DNA of 64,000 bases, taken from Martensiomyces pterosporus (lineage: Eukaryota > Kickxellomycota > Kickxellomycetes > Kickxellales > Kickxellaceae). The notes beneath the pieces are model-generated. The model ran no database searches. It was not told the origin of the DNA and saw nothing but the letters and a program-made list of their open reading frames with translations. Shown in pieces: positions 1-10,506 of this stretch. Position numbers and translations under genes: made by a program. How positions within the stretch are numbered: position 1 is the stretch's first letter; every line of letters starts with the position of its first letter. The DNA lies in the NCBI GenBank assembly GCA_025201845.1, contig MU603987.1, positions 36,656 to 100,655 on the forward strand, read 5' to 3'.

Positions 1-460
1 CTCCATGGGGCCATGTAGCAACAGCAGCGGCAACAGCGGAGGCTGCGACGCCTTGAGGAGCTGTTGTGGCTGAGGCAGCGGCCACAGCTGTCGATGCCGT
101 TGCCGCTGTCGTTGTCGTTGTCGTTGTCATCGCTGTGGCGGTTGGTGCTGCGCCTGTGACTGAAGGCACAAAGTTGCTACCGAAGCGAGCTCTTTGGGAT
201 GCGGTATTAGAATAATCGCCAGTGTATGTGTTACCGGTGACGCTGACGTTGCTGCTGCTGCTGCTTTCGTTGCTGCTGTCTGTGCCAGAGACGTCCTGGC
301 CAGTGCTGGGCCGGCTACTGTTGATATTAAACCGCATGTCTGTTATTTGCACCGAGGTGTGCCCAGAATATGCGCTGTGCGGGGTAAACGCTGCGTCTCT
401 GCTGTGTGAGCTGCCAATATTGGAGCTATTATCAGTATTGTTGCTGTATGCGGCTCTCAT
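1..460 (-). CDS. N-terminal part of a Ser/Thr/Asn-rich protein, cut by the left edge
   Basis: Reading leftward from an ATG at 458-460 there is no stop through the window edge, giving 153 codons. The product is low-complexity: Asn/Ser-rich first, with a run of five Ser near residue 66, then a Thr run near 112 and an Ala/Thr-rich stretch at the edge. No catalytic or binding motif is visible, so the function is unknown; such regions often precede the folded domain of fungal regulators or kinases (inference). The ATG is the first in this frame after the 5' intergenic region, but an upstream exon cannot be excluded. The plus-strand frames over the same bases are Leu/Val-rich mirror images of the repeats. 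Confidence 0.55.
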   Translation of the reverse strand, partial: MRAAYSNNTDNSSNIGSSHSRDAAFTPHSAYSGHTSVQITDMRFNINSSRPSTGQDVSGTDSSNESSSSSNVSVTGNTYTGDYSNTASQRARFGSNFVPSVTGAAPTATAMTTTTTTTAATASTAVAAASATTAPQGVAASAVAAAVATWPHG

Positions 461-1822
461 GTATGCGTGTGTGAATTAGACCGAAGCCAGGCGTGCGAAT
501 GGGAGACTGCTATCAGACTTTTTGCGTTTGCGAGCAAGGTACCGAATGGAGTGTATGCGTGGAGAAAGGCAAACAAGAGGAAGGGAAGGGGAGAAGGGAG
601 CAAAGCAGGCAAATGACAATGGCAATATCAGTTGGAATAATTAGAACTTTGCCAGCATCTGACCAGCATGCAATTCACGGAAGGCAGTTAGAGTAAACAA
701 AAGCAGCTCAGTGTAGGACAGTACGAGGAAAGGGCTGTTGTGGCTACAACCGCTGCTGCTTTGGCTGTTGTTATTGAGTTGGCTGGTTGGCTGGTTCCTC
801 AGGCGTTGCGTGTAGATTCAGCCAAGTGCTAAACAAAAAAAAAAAGGCTACAGGGGAGAAGCGGAGAGTAGCGCGAATAATAAATCAAACAGCAGAAAGG
901 GGCCTATATCCAGAAACGCTTCAGGAGCGGGGAGGGGAAAGAAGAGGGGGGAGCCCATGAAGAGCAGATCGTACCTGAGCAAAGCCCTGCTGGTCCTCCC
1001 GTGCCCTACGTGCACCAGACACCCAGAGCATCTATTTCTGTAAATAAAACACCCCATTCCACAGCCTGCCAGTGCTGCCTGTCCGCCATGCCTCGTTTAA
1101 GCGACACGGACAGCGCTGTGCCATTTGCTGTGCTCGAACATTTTGCGTCGATTAATGGCCACCGACCACAATGCGCTGTAGATTTTACACAACAATGTCC
1201 TGTGCGAAGCGGAGGCAAAGCGCACTAATGAGTTGGATAATTCGCCCACGTCACATGAGGCTCCTTCATGCCCACCGCACATACACATACATTCCTCTCT
1301 GCCAGCAAGCCAGCAGCGGCAGCAAAAAAGTACATGGCATCGTTTCCCGGCCACTCAGCCAAAACAGAGAGAACGGCGTCACTCGGCAAGAACGCGCATG
1401 CACGGGCTTGCATGCAACGAAAACACGCCCTGTCCGTCTATTTGTGTCTACCGCAGGCAAAGACTGGCTGTCCTGGCTACGGCCAGACACAGCATGCCGC
1501 TCCAACTCACAAACGCCTGCTCCTGTTTACTCTTGTCCAAAATAGAAGCGCCCGTATGCGCCATGCCAGTGTAAAAATAGACGCGCCCTATTGCAAGAGC
1601 TTCTGAATGCGTTTCTACAAGTGCCTGCCCTGCCTTTTTCGAACTATCCAATAGAACGGTATCAGAAACGAGCCATAGCGCAAGTGCGCTAAACAGGAAA
1701 CCCGCTTGCATGCGAAGTGGACAGCCAACCAGTGCACATAGTGGAGGCTGGCTTCATACAAGCATCGCTATTTATAGTGACATCGCTTGACGAAAAGGGA
1801 AACAAAGCCATTTTGGACGCAG
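461..1822. other. Intergenic region with a minus-strand TATA box
   Basis: No recognisable gene. It holds the 5' flank of the left-edge gene and the 3' flank of the C1/DysF gene. A TATAAATA element on the minus strand (1776-1769) lies 58 bases before an ATG at 1711 that opens an 87-codon frame ending at 1448; its first 20 residues are hydrophobic. That frame is described under findings because nothing else supports it. Confidence 0.5.
1769..1776 (-). promoter_or_regulatory. TATA box (TATAAATA)
   Basis: Perfect TATAAATA on the minus strand. The next ATG downstream is at 1711. The nearest firm minus-strand gene begins only at 460, so this box either drives a long leader or a small unrecognised transcript. 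Confidence 0.4.
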
Positions 1823-4138
1823 TTAAATGGCAGGGGCCGTAGCAGCTGGCTCATCCACTCCGCTCGCAACAGGCTGCATCCGCCTGATCCACCTGCGCCG
1901 ACGCGTGTATAAAGCAACCGCCGATGCCGAGGCCGCTGGGTGCTTCCAAAAGTTGTCCGAGTACACCCACCCGTCCTCATCTGTGCAAACAGGGAGCGCC
2001 CACCGCCTGTCCATCTCCCACCCCTCGCCCTCATCCATCCATTCGTAGCCCTCCTCGGGCATAAAGTCGCTCACCGAAGCAAACCTCTGCTTGCCTGACT
2101 CGTCGCTCCACTTGGCCCGCTCGTTGCTGCCGAGTCGCGGTATCCACCCAAATCCAAGCCACCACCGCTGGTTCTCAAACACGCTAACAGTGCGCGGCCT
2201 CCTCACCAGCGTCAGGACACTCGATCCAGCGCTGCTGGCAAGCGACAGCAGTGGAGGCGTCGTGTATCCGCTCCTTGCGCCTACCATACGCCTCCTGCTG
2301 TTGCCCTCAAACCCGCCAGCACCGCTGCCGCTGCCCGCTCTCCCAGCAGAGCCATCGTCCTCGTCATCGCCATCGCCATCGCCATCGCCATCGCCATCGC
2401 TGCCTTGTGCAAGTAGCGTAGGAGACACAAACGGCGTGCCAATGCCAGTGCCGCTACTACCACTCGCCAGGTACCGCGCAAATACTCGGCCAGCAATCGG
2501 CATTCTGGCAACGGACCGCCTGGCTCTCAGCCACTTGAGCATGATGCGCTCGTGAAGATATAGCGTAAACTCGACGCCGTACACCTTAACAAACGCACGC
2601 ACATGTGGAGACATGGCCAGCAGCCCAAGGTTACCTCCAGCGAGAAACAGCAAGTACCAGGGGACCCAATATACCGTAAACAGCACAGCCATTTGCGCGC
2701 ACACGCTCACCAGCAGAATCCGGCGTGCCTCCTGAGGATGCGACCAATCGACCATGTAGTTATGCGCTGCCACCCAGTCATACACGCCAACAAATGCACC
2801 GGTGAGGTTTTGTGTTGTGTGGACGTTTTCTGTGTATTTGGCGCTGCCAAACGACGCCACGCCCAAGATCGACGCAAAATCAGTCTTGCCACTGCCACTG
2901 CCGCTGCCGCTGCCACCAGACCCACGGCTGCTGTTGCTCTTTCTGCCATCAGTGTTGGACCGGCGCCTTGTGCGTTTGCCAGATGAATCGGGTGTGTCAT
3001 GCGCTCGAACTAGCCTCTTGCTCTTTTGCTTTGCCGCATCCGCCTGCTTGGTCTGCTGAGCGACCACAAGATGGCGGCCACCAACGCCCGCCGACCTCTT
3101 TTCGGCACTTGACACACCATCCGATGCCGCCGAGGCATTGCCTCCAGCTCCAGCTGCAGACGCATCTGCCGCCACACCGAGCAATGGGATATCTGGGTTT
3201 TTGATAGAGGAATCCAACCGTGAAGGCTCTGCCGGCGCATTGGTGAGCGAGGGGTACGGGTCACTCGCTTGGCGCCGCTTTCGATCTCGCAGCCGGCTGT
3301 TCCTCTGCACGCTAGCAATGGGTGCTGTAGCGGTTGATACCGATGAAGCACCGCTCAATGGCCGAATCGAGAACAGGCTAGAGCGAAGTGACCCAAACTG
3401 CAGTGCCGATGCCTGTCGGCTGCTAGCCCCTGGCGAGCTGCCTCTGCTGCTACTGCTTGCATCGTCACTGTCATCGTCGACGATGGTATACGCGTACCCG
3501 CTGTTGAAGTAGTTGAATACGATGTATGCTATCAGCAGCGCAAGCGGCGTGGCCAGCAGCAAGTTAGGCCTGAGGCAATACATCGAGTACACGCACATGG
3601 CAGCAACCGAGTTACGCGGGCGCTTCCACAGGAAAACATTGCGGATGCCGCGCTCAACAACGCCAACTGGCGCCAGCTTCGCCGTGAACTGCATGAAATT
3701 TGCTGGCAGCGTTTGGAACAGAGACAGTGGCTGCTCGGCCTGTGTCGAAACCAAGGCATTGATCTTTGCTTCCTCTGCTACCTGCTCCCAGAACGTAGCG
3801 TCCAGCTGCCGCATATACTCGCCCCCGCTGTCGTCAATAGCTACCTGTGAGCTGTTGTGTGTGACAGTCATCGACTCGGATGACGATGCTGCTGCTGCTG
3901 CTGCTGCTGCTGCGGATGGCGGTGTCTGAGTGCCATTGCTCTTGAGGAGGATGGCCAGACCGCGGTCGCCTGTGCACTTTGTTGCTATCTTCACTGCGCA
4001 CCTCTTGTGCACGGCCATGTGGCATTTCTTGCACTGTGCTCCTTGCTTGGCCAGCCCCCAGAGAAACCCTCCGCAACAGTCGCAGTATGTCGGTGACGAA
4101 AACGTTGCTGTGTGAAAGTCGTGCATTTCTCGCAGCAT
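1823..4138 (-). CDS. C1-domain, Pex24/dysferlin (DysF)-domain membrane protein
   Basis: 771 aa from the ATG at 4138; the frame is open 60 codons further but that part reads like leader or intron sequence. Residues ~6-55 form a perfect C1 (diacylglycerol/phorbol ester type) zinc site: H-x12-C-x2-C-x13-C-x2-C-x4-H-x2-C-x7-C. A poly-Ala run follows, then hydrophobic segments (~170-215) in a region resembling the Pex24/Pex30 membrane domain, a long Ser/Gly/Arg-rich linker, further hydrophobic segments, an acidic Gly-Asp run, and a C-terminal DysF module (~650-735; ENQRWWLGFGW and the DEDGWVYSDNFW box). The family shapes ER or peroxisome membranes; the C1 finger suggests lipid-dependent recruitment (inference). 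An upstream exon is possible because the bases before 4126 could serve as a splice acceptor. Confidence 0.8.
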   Translation of the reverse strand: MLREMHDFHTATFSSPTYCDCCGGFLWGLAKQGAQCKKCHMAVHKRCAVKIATKCTGDRGLAILLKSNGTQTPPSAAAAAAAAASSSESMTVTHNSSQVAIDDSGGEYMRQLDATFWEQVAEEAKINALVSTQAEQPLSLFQTLPANFMQFTAKLAPVGVVERGIRNVFLWKRPRNSVAAMCVYSMYCLRPNLLLATPLALLIAYIVFNYFNSGYAYTIVDDDSDDASSSSRGSSPGASSRQASALQFGSLRSSLFSIRPLSGASSVSTATAPIASVQRNSRLRDRKRRQASDPYPSLTNAPAEPSRLDSSIKNPDIPLLGVAADASAAGAGGNASAASDGVSSAEKRSAGVGGRHLVVAQQTKQADAAKQKSKRLVRAHDTPDSSGKRTRRRSNTDGRKSNSSRGSGGSGSGSGSGKTDFASILGVASFGSAKYTENVHTTQNLTGAFVGVYDWVAAHNYMVDWSHPQEARRILLVSVCAQMAVLFTVYWVPWYLLFLAGGNLGLLAMSPHVRAFVKVYGVEFTLYLHERIMLKWLRARRSVARMPIAGRVFARYLASGSSGTGIGTPFVSPTLLAQGSDGDGDGDGDGDDEDDGSAGRAGSGSGAGGFEGNSRRRMVGARSGYTTPPLLSLASSAGSSVLTLVRRPRTVSVFENQRWWLGFGWIPRLGSNERAKWSDESGKQRFASVSDFMPEEGYEWMDEGEGWEMDRRWALPVCTDEDGWVYSDNFWKHPAASASAVALYTRRRRWIRRMQPVASGVDEPAATAPAI
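2362..2400 (-). repeat. (GATGGC)n hexanucleotide repeat inside the C1/DysF gene
   Basis: About six near-perfect hexamers on the coding strand encode an alternating Gly-Asp run followed by acidic residues. The same unit in the same coding phase forms the tail of the velvet gene. Confidence 0.8.
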
Positions 4139-4763
4139 TAATATAATTACAGGCGCAAAAATGGAGCAAGGAGAGAAACACCCCGCTGTATAGAAGAGCA
4201 GGAAAAGCAAGAACAAGGCGTGGCTCCTGACGCACACATGCCACATCCATGCTGGATCTATATGCACAAGACGCGGTGGCGTGCGCCTCTGGTAGCATTC
4301 AGCCAGCCAGCCAAGCACTGCTCGTCATATTCGGACACCTTGCATCGCCCAGGCCAGCATGTGGCGGCCAAGCGAGACTCGGCTCACTGGCTCAGCTGCG
4401 CCTTTGCTGGCTCGCTGATTTGATGTGAAATTTTTTCTGCTGTGTGAGCTAAAGCGGGGGCGAAGCGCGTGCTCTGCAGCAGAGGGGCAAGCCAGAGCCA
4501 GGCTGAGGAATCCAAGAGAAGGCTGCAATTCGTCTGCGAAAGAAGGACTCATCTAAAAGGCCGATTCAAAGCAGGCACCGCAGCGCCGCCAAGTTCTCTT
4601 TTATTCCTCTCTCCCGAACCACTCTTTCCATTTGTTTCAGGCGTTTCAAAGCGAGCCTCATTTTTCCGCTTTACAGCTGTTCCAGGTCTGCAGTTGACGC
4701 AAGGAACATACATTTTTCACTCTAAGAGGAGGAGACCAGCCAGAAAAAGAAAAACAGCTAATC
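4139..4763. other. Divergent promoter region, C1/DysF gene and eIF2-alpha
   Basis: 625 bases between two divergently transcribed start codons. It may contain a 5' exon of the C1/DysF gene. No other gene seen. Confidence 0.5.
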
Positions 4764-5681
4764 ATGTCGACGTGCCGTTTTTACGAAGCCGAGTTCCCGG
4801 AGCCCGAAGATGTTGTGATGGTCAAGGTCACTGGCATTGGAGAAATGGGAGCCTATGCGCAATTGGAGGAGTACGGCAACATTGAGGGCATGATTCTTCT
4901 GTCGGAGCTCTCGCGCCGCCGTATTCGCTCGGTGCAAAAGCTCGTTCGCGTCGGCAAGCGCGAGGCCGTCGTTGTTTTGCGTGTGGATAAGGAGAAGGGA
5001 TACATTGATCTGTCCAAGCGCCAGGCGGCCCCCGAGGACGCACAGAAGTGCGAGGAGAAGTACCAAAAGTCCAAGGCCGTGCATTCAATCATCAACCACG
5101 TTGCTAAGAAACTCGGCCAGGATATCGAGGACCTGTATACTCAGTTCGGATGGCCTCTGTACAAGAAGTACGGCCATGCCTACGACGCCTTCAAGCTGGC
5201 CATTGCCAACCCCGAGGCCATCTTTGACGAGTTTGGCTTGGGCAAGGAGGTTCTGGATGAGCTCATGGTCAACATCCGCCGCCGTCTCACCCCCCAGCCC
5301 GTCAAGATCCGTGCCGATATCGAGGTGAGCTGCTTCGGATACCAGGGCGTTGAGGCCATCCGCAAGGCCCTGAAGGCTGCCGAGGCCCTGTCAAAGGACG
5401 ACGCCCAAATCAAGATCCGTCTGATCACGCCGCCCATGTACGTCATGTCGACAAACTCCATCAACAAGGCTGCTGACATCGAGCTGCTGGAGAAGGCCAT
5501 CGCAGAGGCCGACAGAGTCATCAAGGAGGAGGGCGGCGAGCTCGTTGTTCGCATGAAGCCCAAGGCCGTCTCGGAGCACGAGGAGAAGGAGCTTGAAGAG
5601 TTTATGGCCCGCGCTGAGCGCGAGAACGCTGAGGTGTCTGGTGACGACTACACCTCGGACATGGATGAGATGAACGAGTAA
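4764..5681 (+). CDS. SUI2: Translation initiation factor eIF2 subunit alpha
   Basis: 305 aa, single exon, full family length. The N-terminal S1 RNA-binding fold (residues ~14-88) includes the invariant segment ILLSELSRRRIRSVQKL; Ser50 of this reading frame corresponds to the classical regulatory Ser51 phosphorylated by eIF2 kinases (Gcn2, PKR-like). A helical domain follows (~90-180), then the alpha/beta C-terminal domain (~185-275) and an acidic tail. In the eIF2 heterotrimer it delivers initiator Met-tRNA to the 40S subunit, and its phosphorylation blocks eIF2B and triggers the general amino acid control response. The ATG directly precedes the conserved start STCRFYEAEFPEPEDVV, so the start is secure. 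Confidence 0.98.
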   Translation: MSTCRFYEAEFPEPEDVVMVKVTGIGEMGAYAQLEEYGNIEGMILLSELSRRRIRSVQKLVRVGKREAVVVLRVDKEKGYIDLSKRQAAPEDAQKCEEKYQKSKAVHSIINHVAKKLGQDIEDLYTQFGWPLYKKYGHAYDAFKLAIANPEAIFDEFGLGKEVLDELMVNIRRRLTPQPVKIRADIEVSCFGYQGVEAIRKALKAAEALSKDDAQIKIRLITPPMYVMSTNSINKAADIELLEKAIAEADRVIKEEGGELVVRMKPKAVSEHEEKELEEFMARAERENAEVSGDDYTSDMDEMNE

Positions 5682-6147
5682 AACGCAAATGCAGTCTCTT
5701 TCTTTCTTTGGCATGCCTTTGCTGCTGTTTTGCACCTAATACCTCCTTCTTTCGGAACGGCCGGCTAGGGAAAAGAGCGCAGCTGCTGTGCCTGGGGAGG
5801 ACTGACATGCAAGCCCTGTTTCCTTTAGAGCCGCCATGAAAACAAAATACTCTACAGCATCAATCGCAGCCACTTATGCACAGGCAACGCATAGGCATGT
5901 AGCATTCAATAGTGTTTTTCTTTTGAGCCGATGAGGTGACATGTAATAGGTAATTTTATGCAAGAACTATACGGACATGGACACATAGCAATGCCTTGTT
6001 AGAGAAAAAGAAAAGGAGCGGCTAGTGGCGATGAACATGGCTGCTGCTGTTGCTGTGGACAATAGTAGCTGGACTGCAGAACACGCTGGCCGAGGAAAGC
6101 AGGCTGCGCTGGCGCTGGCACACAGCCACAGCTCTTGCCTGCTGCGT
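5682..6147. other. Convergent 3' intergenic region
   Basis: 3' flanks of eIF2-alpha (+) and the GCLM-type gene (-). No gene recognised. Confidence 0.6.
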
Positions 6148-7593
6148 CTACTGAGGGGCATATGCATTGTGAGATATGCGATTGGGGTCTAATACACAGT
6201 CCGAGCTTGCCATGACAATGTACCCGCGGTTGGCCACCAGCCCACGGTTCTTCAGCGACACACTATAGTTCGCCACCCAGCGGGGCCTCATCACGTCGAC
6301 CTTGTACCCCTGGGGGGGCACCTCGGTTGTTGGGAAGCGCTCGTTGATCTTGAAGTCGGCTGCCAGGGTCTGGAAGGTGCGGTCAGTCAGGATCTCGAGG
6401 CTGTCGGTGTGTGTGCGTATTGAAATGCTGTTTTCCTTGGCGTATGCGTGTAGCCTTTCGTCCAAAATGGCGGCGGTCGGGTCGCTGCTGACCTTCACCT
6501 GCAGCATATCGGGCTTTAGCTGCGAGGCCTCAACCAGCTGCTGCAGCTGCGGTAGCGTAAAGTCGCACAGACCCAGCTTTCCTATTTCGCCAGAGGCTCT
6601 GAGCTTGTTCAAATTGCGCCAAACCTTCAGGTACCGTGTGATGTCGATGGCTTCGGCGTTTGGCTGGCTCCCTTCGTTGCTGTCGTCATTAGAGCCACTG
6701 CCAACGCTGCTGCCATCGTCGTTTGCATCGTCTGCGTTCTGGCTGTTGCTGCGTCCCGATGCCGTGCCGCCCGTTCCATTTACACTACTGCTCCTCGCAC
6801 TAGACACGCGGCCACGGCTGCTGAAACTGCCGCTGTCCAAGTCAACGATATCGTCCAGAGTATATGGGTCGCTCGTATGCAGCGGCATGCGCACTGTGGA
6901 ACCCGATGGCAGGCGATCGGGATGGAGGGACGAGTTGTCCGGCGATGAAATGTCGACAAAGGAGACAAAGAACTCGTCGATCTTGACAGCTCCCAGCTGC
7001 TTTTGCACGCAAGCCAGGGCTTGCCGGACATACAGCGGCGATGGCCGGTTGCTTGTGTCTGTGGCAGCAGGGAGGAAGAATAGCTTGACTACAAAGGAAG
7101 AAAAAAAAAAAAAGACAAGAGACATGCATATGAGCAAAATGGGGTATGTTGCACAGCATGGGGCTACAAGTCGAAAAAGGAGGATTAGGCTCATACCTGA
7201 TACCTCAAAGTTTGTAATCCCCTTTACGCGGATATTGTTGCGAGGGTTGTAAGGGTCAAGAATCTCCATTACGTTCAGCTCTGGGTCGAACCGCAACGAC
7301 GTCGAAATTACAAGCGCTGTATTCAATGTGTCTGCCAGCGAGTGGGCGAGCTACACGCGCAGTGGACCAGGGTGGGTAGACATACATAGGACTCGCTGCT
7401 GTTAGTAACAAAGCACGGGGGTCGTAGCGGCGGAGGTAGACACTAGTCGCGGCGGGTACTTTACGTCTTTGGCTGTTTCCCCGGTAGCGTTTATGCGAAC
7501 GGCGCTTGTGGTCATCAAGTTGTTGGTGTACACCACGACTTTGCGCGGTGTCGTAGGCACCTTCTCGGTGAGGTCCTGCCGCCTGCGTGTCAT
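6148..7593 (-). CDS. GCLM: Glutamate-cysteine ligase regulatory (modifier) subunit, three exons
   Basis: Exons read 7593-7465, 7350-7197 and 7088-6148. Donors GTAAAG and GTATGA and acceptors TAG (the second after a long pyrimidine tract) keep frame and give 407 aa. GCLM belongs to the aldo-keto reductase superfamily without catalysis; it binds the catalytic subunit and raises its affinity for glutamate in glutathione synthesis. Family landmarks: the segment SVKLFFLP across the exon 2/3 junction, IGKLGLCDFTLPQLQQLVEASQLKPDMLQVKV, the SIRTHTDSLEIL block and the C-terminal VANYSVSLKNRGLVANRGYIVMAS block. A Ser/Asn/Asp-rich insertion (~180-240), absent from animal GCLM as I know it, interrupts the barrel. 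The exon 2/3 junction is well supported because it restores the conserved strand. Confidence 0.88.
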
Positions 7594-9444
7594 TTGTGGA
7601 CTCTATGCGCCGATGGTTTATCGGTAAAGGCGGAGCGTATTCAGAGATAGCACAGAGGTTTCGCGCAAAATTCAAACACTTTTCTTTCGCTAGTATGCAA
7701 ATGCAGCACACGAGAAGAGCACCCACGCAGACAGAGAGGGAGAGAATAAAAGGCAGCAGAAGCAGCAACAGTACAGAGGGCTGGCAGAAGAAGAGCAGAG
7801 AGTAGAGTCCGAATGCTAGCCAGTAAGGGCAGAAAAACGACTGAAGGCAAGCAGGGAATAGGATGGGCAAAAGGCGCTTGTGCAGGCGGAGCAGAGTGGA
7901 TTAGGAGGGTGCAAATAATTGTCTGCGAGGCAAGAGTAGAGAAGCAAAAGCCAGCGGCGGCGATATGGCTTGGGCTGTGTCATGCCATGCGCTCGCTGTG
8001 GCCCAGTGGAACCCAGCAAGGCAGCAAGCCCAATCCCAGCGCTCGTGCCCCTCCCTACAATGCTCGGCAACGTCACTTGGGATTCACCAGCATCAGCAGC
8101 AGGCGCCCTCTCCTGTTTTTCTGAAGGCGAAGCAGAAGGATTGACCACCTTGGCCTGGCGGCGAGGCAGCCTTACGCGCCCGCCTGTTTGTGCATAAATA
8201 GTCAGCGTATTCCTGCTGCCGGCGCTGCTCCAACGCCGACACCCAATCACCTACTCCACTTGTGCTGAGCCCCACGCCATCCCAACTCCGCCGCCGCCTC
8301 CGCCGCAATATAGAGGGGCTGCTGCAGCCCTCTACATACTGGCGTTGCTGCAGATCTCGAAGGAAAAAGCGCCAATACAAACAGCAGGGTATATGACATG
8401 GGGCGGCACCATCATATGGATCCTGCTCAGTGCCATTGGAAAACAACAAAACAAAGCAAAACAACAACACGCTCGAGGGTTCTAGATTCAGCCCTGGGTG
8501 ATATTGGCCAATTGTACATGCCGCTCCCAACAAAATCTCTGTGCCGTCATGACACTGAAGCAGCAGTAGCCTCGGACGAACAATCGGATCAGCGTGTGCG
8601 GGTTTTTCTTCCCTAGCACTTGTCTGCTACCGCTGCAGCCGACCAGCAGCACCTACATGCAAGCCCCACGCTCGACAGATTCTGTCTTCTTGCTCCCTTG
8701 CGTAGGGGAGGCGACGCAGTGCTTGCAAGGACATAGCTACAAGTATGGCCTCCTCACACCCACACGTACTGAAGCGCCGCTCTGCCTTCTTGCAGCATGC
8801 ATACGCGCAAACCCATGCCTGTGCACGATGGCGCAAACGCAGCGACAGCAGGGGGCGGCAGCGTACTGGGAGAGGAGGCAAAGGCAGCACTGGTACGCAC
8901 TTAACCAATACAGCTGCATGCATATATGTCTATTGTGGCATGTGCGCTCCCAGTGCATATATTAATATCGCTATTGATCCAGTGCCTGCTCTGGCTGCCA
9001 CTGCCTGTATGGAGGCGGGGAGATCTCGTAATAAATCAAAGCCAGCACCCGCCGCTGCAGCATGGCCTTTCCTATATCAAGGCAGCAGCGCTGTAAAGCA
9101 CCTCTGTATGCAAGTGTGCGTGTATTGCTAGTGTGTTTTCCTTGTTTTGTGACTGCATGGATTTCAGCCCCAAAAAAAAGACAAAAGGGAGCTGGTGAAA
9201 CAGAGTAAGAGGCATACGTTTGTGGTAGGAGTATAAAAGCAAGGAAGGCAGTAAGGGAAGAAGTGTGTGGGATGGTTGTGAGCAGAGGAAGGTGGGTGAG
9301 TTGGTGAGTAGGCAGGCGGGGAGACAGGCGAGTGGGTTGGTGGAGCTAAGCACGGGGGAGAAAATGAGGCAGCATCCACCACCGATACGCGTGCTTGTTG
9401 AGGGCAGCGAGAGCAAGAAGCGGCTAGGACCAACCTTTTCCTAT
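7594..9444. other. Intergenic region between G-alpha 3' end and GCLM 5' end
   Basis: 1.85 kb, upstream of GCLM and downstream of G-alpha (both minus strand). Only short overlapping frames with Cys/His/Ser/Leu-rich composition; none looks like a protein. No RNA gene recognised. Confidence 0.5.
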
Positions 9445-10506
9445 TCAAAGCAAACCGCAGTCGCGCAAATTAGTTTGGATAATGATATCGTTAACAGCAG
9501 CCATCACAAACTTGATCTGGTTCGTGTCAGTCGCGCACGTAAAGTGTGTGTAAATCTGCTTGGCGTCAGACTGGTTGAGCGAAACGAACCGCTTGAGGAT
9601 GTATTCGGATGCCGCGTCGATGTCGTTGCCTCCGTCAAAGTCCGGGAAGTAGCTCTTCATCGGCGAGTGCGGAAGCTTGTCGCGGAAAATGTCCATCTTG
9701 TTGAGGAACAGAATGATCGATGTCTTTACGAACCACCGTGAGTTGCAGATAGAGTCAAACAGCGTCAGCGCCTCCTGCATGCGGTTGACCGTCTCGTCCT
9801 CAATAAGCACCTGGTCGTACTCGGAGATGGCAACGAGGAACAGGATTGCTGTGACGTTTTCAAAGCAGTGGATCCACTTCTTGCGCTCAGAGCGCTGTCC
9901 GCCGACGTCAAGCATGCGATATGTGAGCTCGCCAACCCGGAATATCGTTTCGTTGATGCCTGTGGTTTTGACTCGCGAGCGCAGGACGTCCTGGTCTGTG
10001 GGCAGGTAGTCTGGCTGGCAGATTCGGTCAATCGAGTCAAAGTAGTATGACGCAGAGTCGTTGAGCTGGAACTCGTTCGACCGCCTAAAGCACGCGATGA
10101 CTCCCCTGTCTGTCCACAGAGTTCTGACTGCGTCCGCAACGTCTGCCGGCAGAACGTCTGCCTCAATCTGGCTGGGCATGCTCATGATGACGTTCGAGTG
10201 CACCTGGTATTCGGGGCGCTCCAGCGGAATGTGCAGCGTGTCCATGGCCTCGAGAAGAACGCGCATTGACTGGATTGTGTTGGAGAAGATGACCTCCTTG
10301 AACGACTCGCGCTCTTCGCGGCTGTAGCCGCCGTCGTGAATGAGCTTCATCTGCTTAATGATGGTGCTCTTTCCCGACTCGCCGGCACCGAGAAGCAGCA
10401 TCTTCACCTCGTTGCGCATATTCATGCGGTCCTTGCGGAGCTGGTTCTCAATTTCATCGTTGGCGCGCTTCTCGTCAAGGTCCTCTTTGCTAGCACCGCA
10501 GCCCAT
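9445..10506 (-). CDS. Heterotrimeric G-protein alpha subunit, class I
   Basis: 353 aa, single exon, usual length. The start MGCGAS gives Gly2 for N-myristoylation and Cys3 for palmitoylation, anchoring it at the plasma membrane. P-loop GAGESGKS is at 40-47, switch I Arg178 and Thr182, switch II DVGGQ at 200-204 with catalytic Gln204, NKMD at 269-272 and TCAT at 323-326. It ends in CGLL, with Cys350 at the pertussis-toxin-type position. It cycles between GDP and GTP downstream of 7TM receptors and in fungi controls cAMP/MAPK responses to pheromone or nutrients. All nucleotide-contact motifs are intact. Its 5' flank is over 6 kb from the next gene. Confidence 0.98.
   Translation of the reverse strand: MGCGASKEDLDEKRANDEIENQLRKDRMNMRNEVKMLLLGAGESGKSTIIKQMKLIHDGGYSREERESFKEVIFSNTIQSMRVLLEAMDTLHIPLERPEYQVHSNVIMSMPSQIEADVLPADVADAVRTLWTDRGVIACFRRSNEFQLNDSASYYFDSIDRICQPDYLPTDQDVLRSRVKTTGINETIFRVGELTYRMLDVGGQRSERKKWIHCFENVTAILFLVAISEYDQVLIEDETVNRMQEALTLFDSICNSRWFVKTSIILFLNKMDIFRDKLPHSPMKSYFPDFDGGNDIDAASEYILKRFVSLNQSDAKQIYTHFTCATDTNQIKFVMAAVNDIIIQTNLRDCGLL

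Noticed and set aside
7256..7870. 204-codon minus-strand frame covering GCLM exon 1 and upstream DNA
   Set aside because: Different frame from the GCLM exons, which splice cleanly into a conserved protein.
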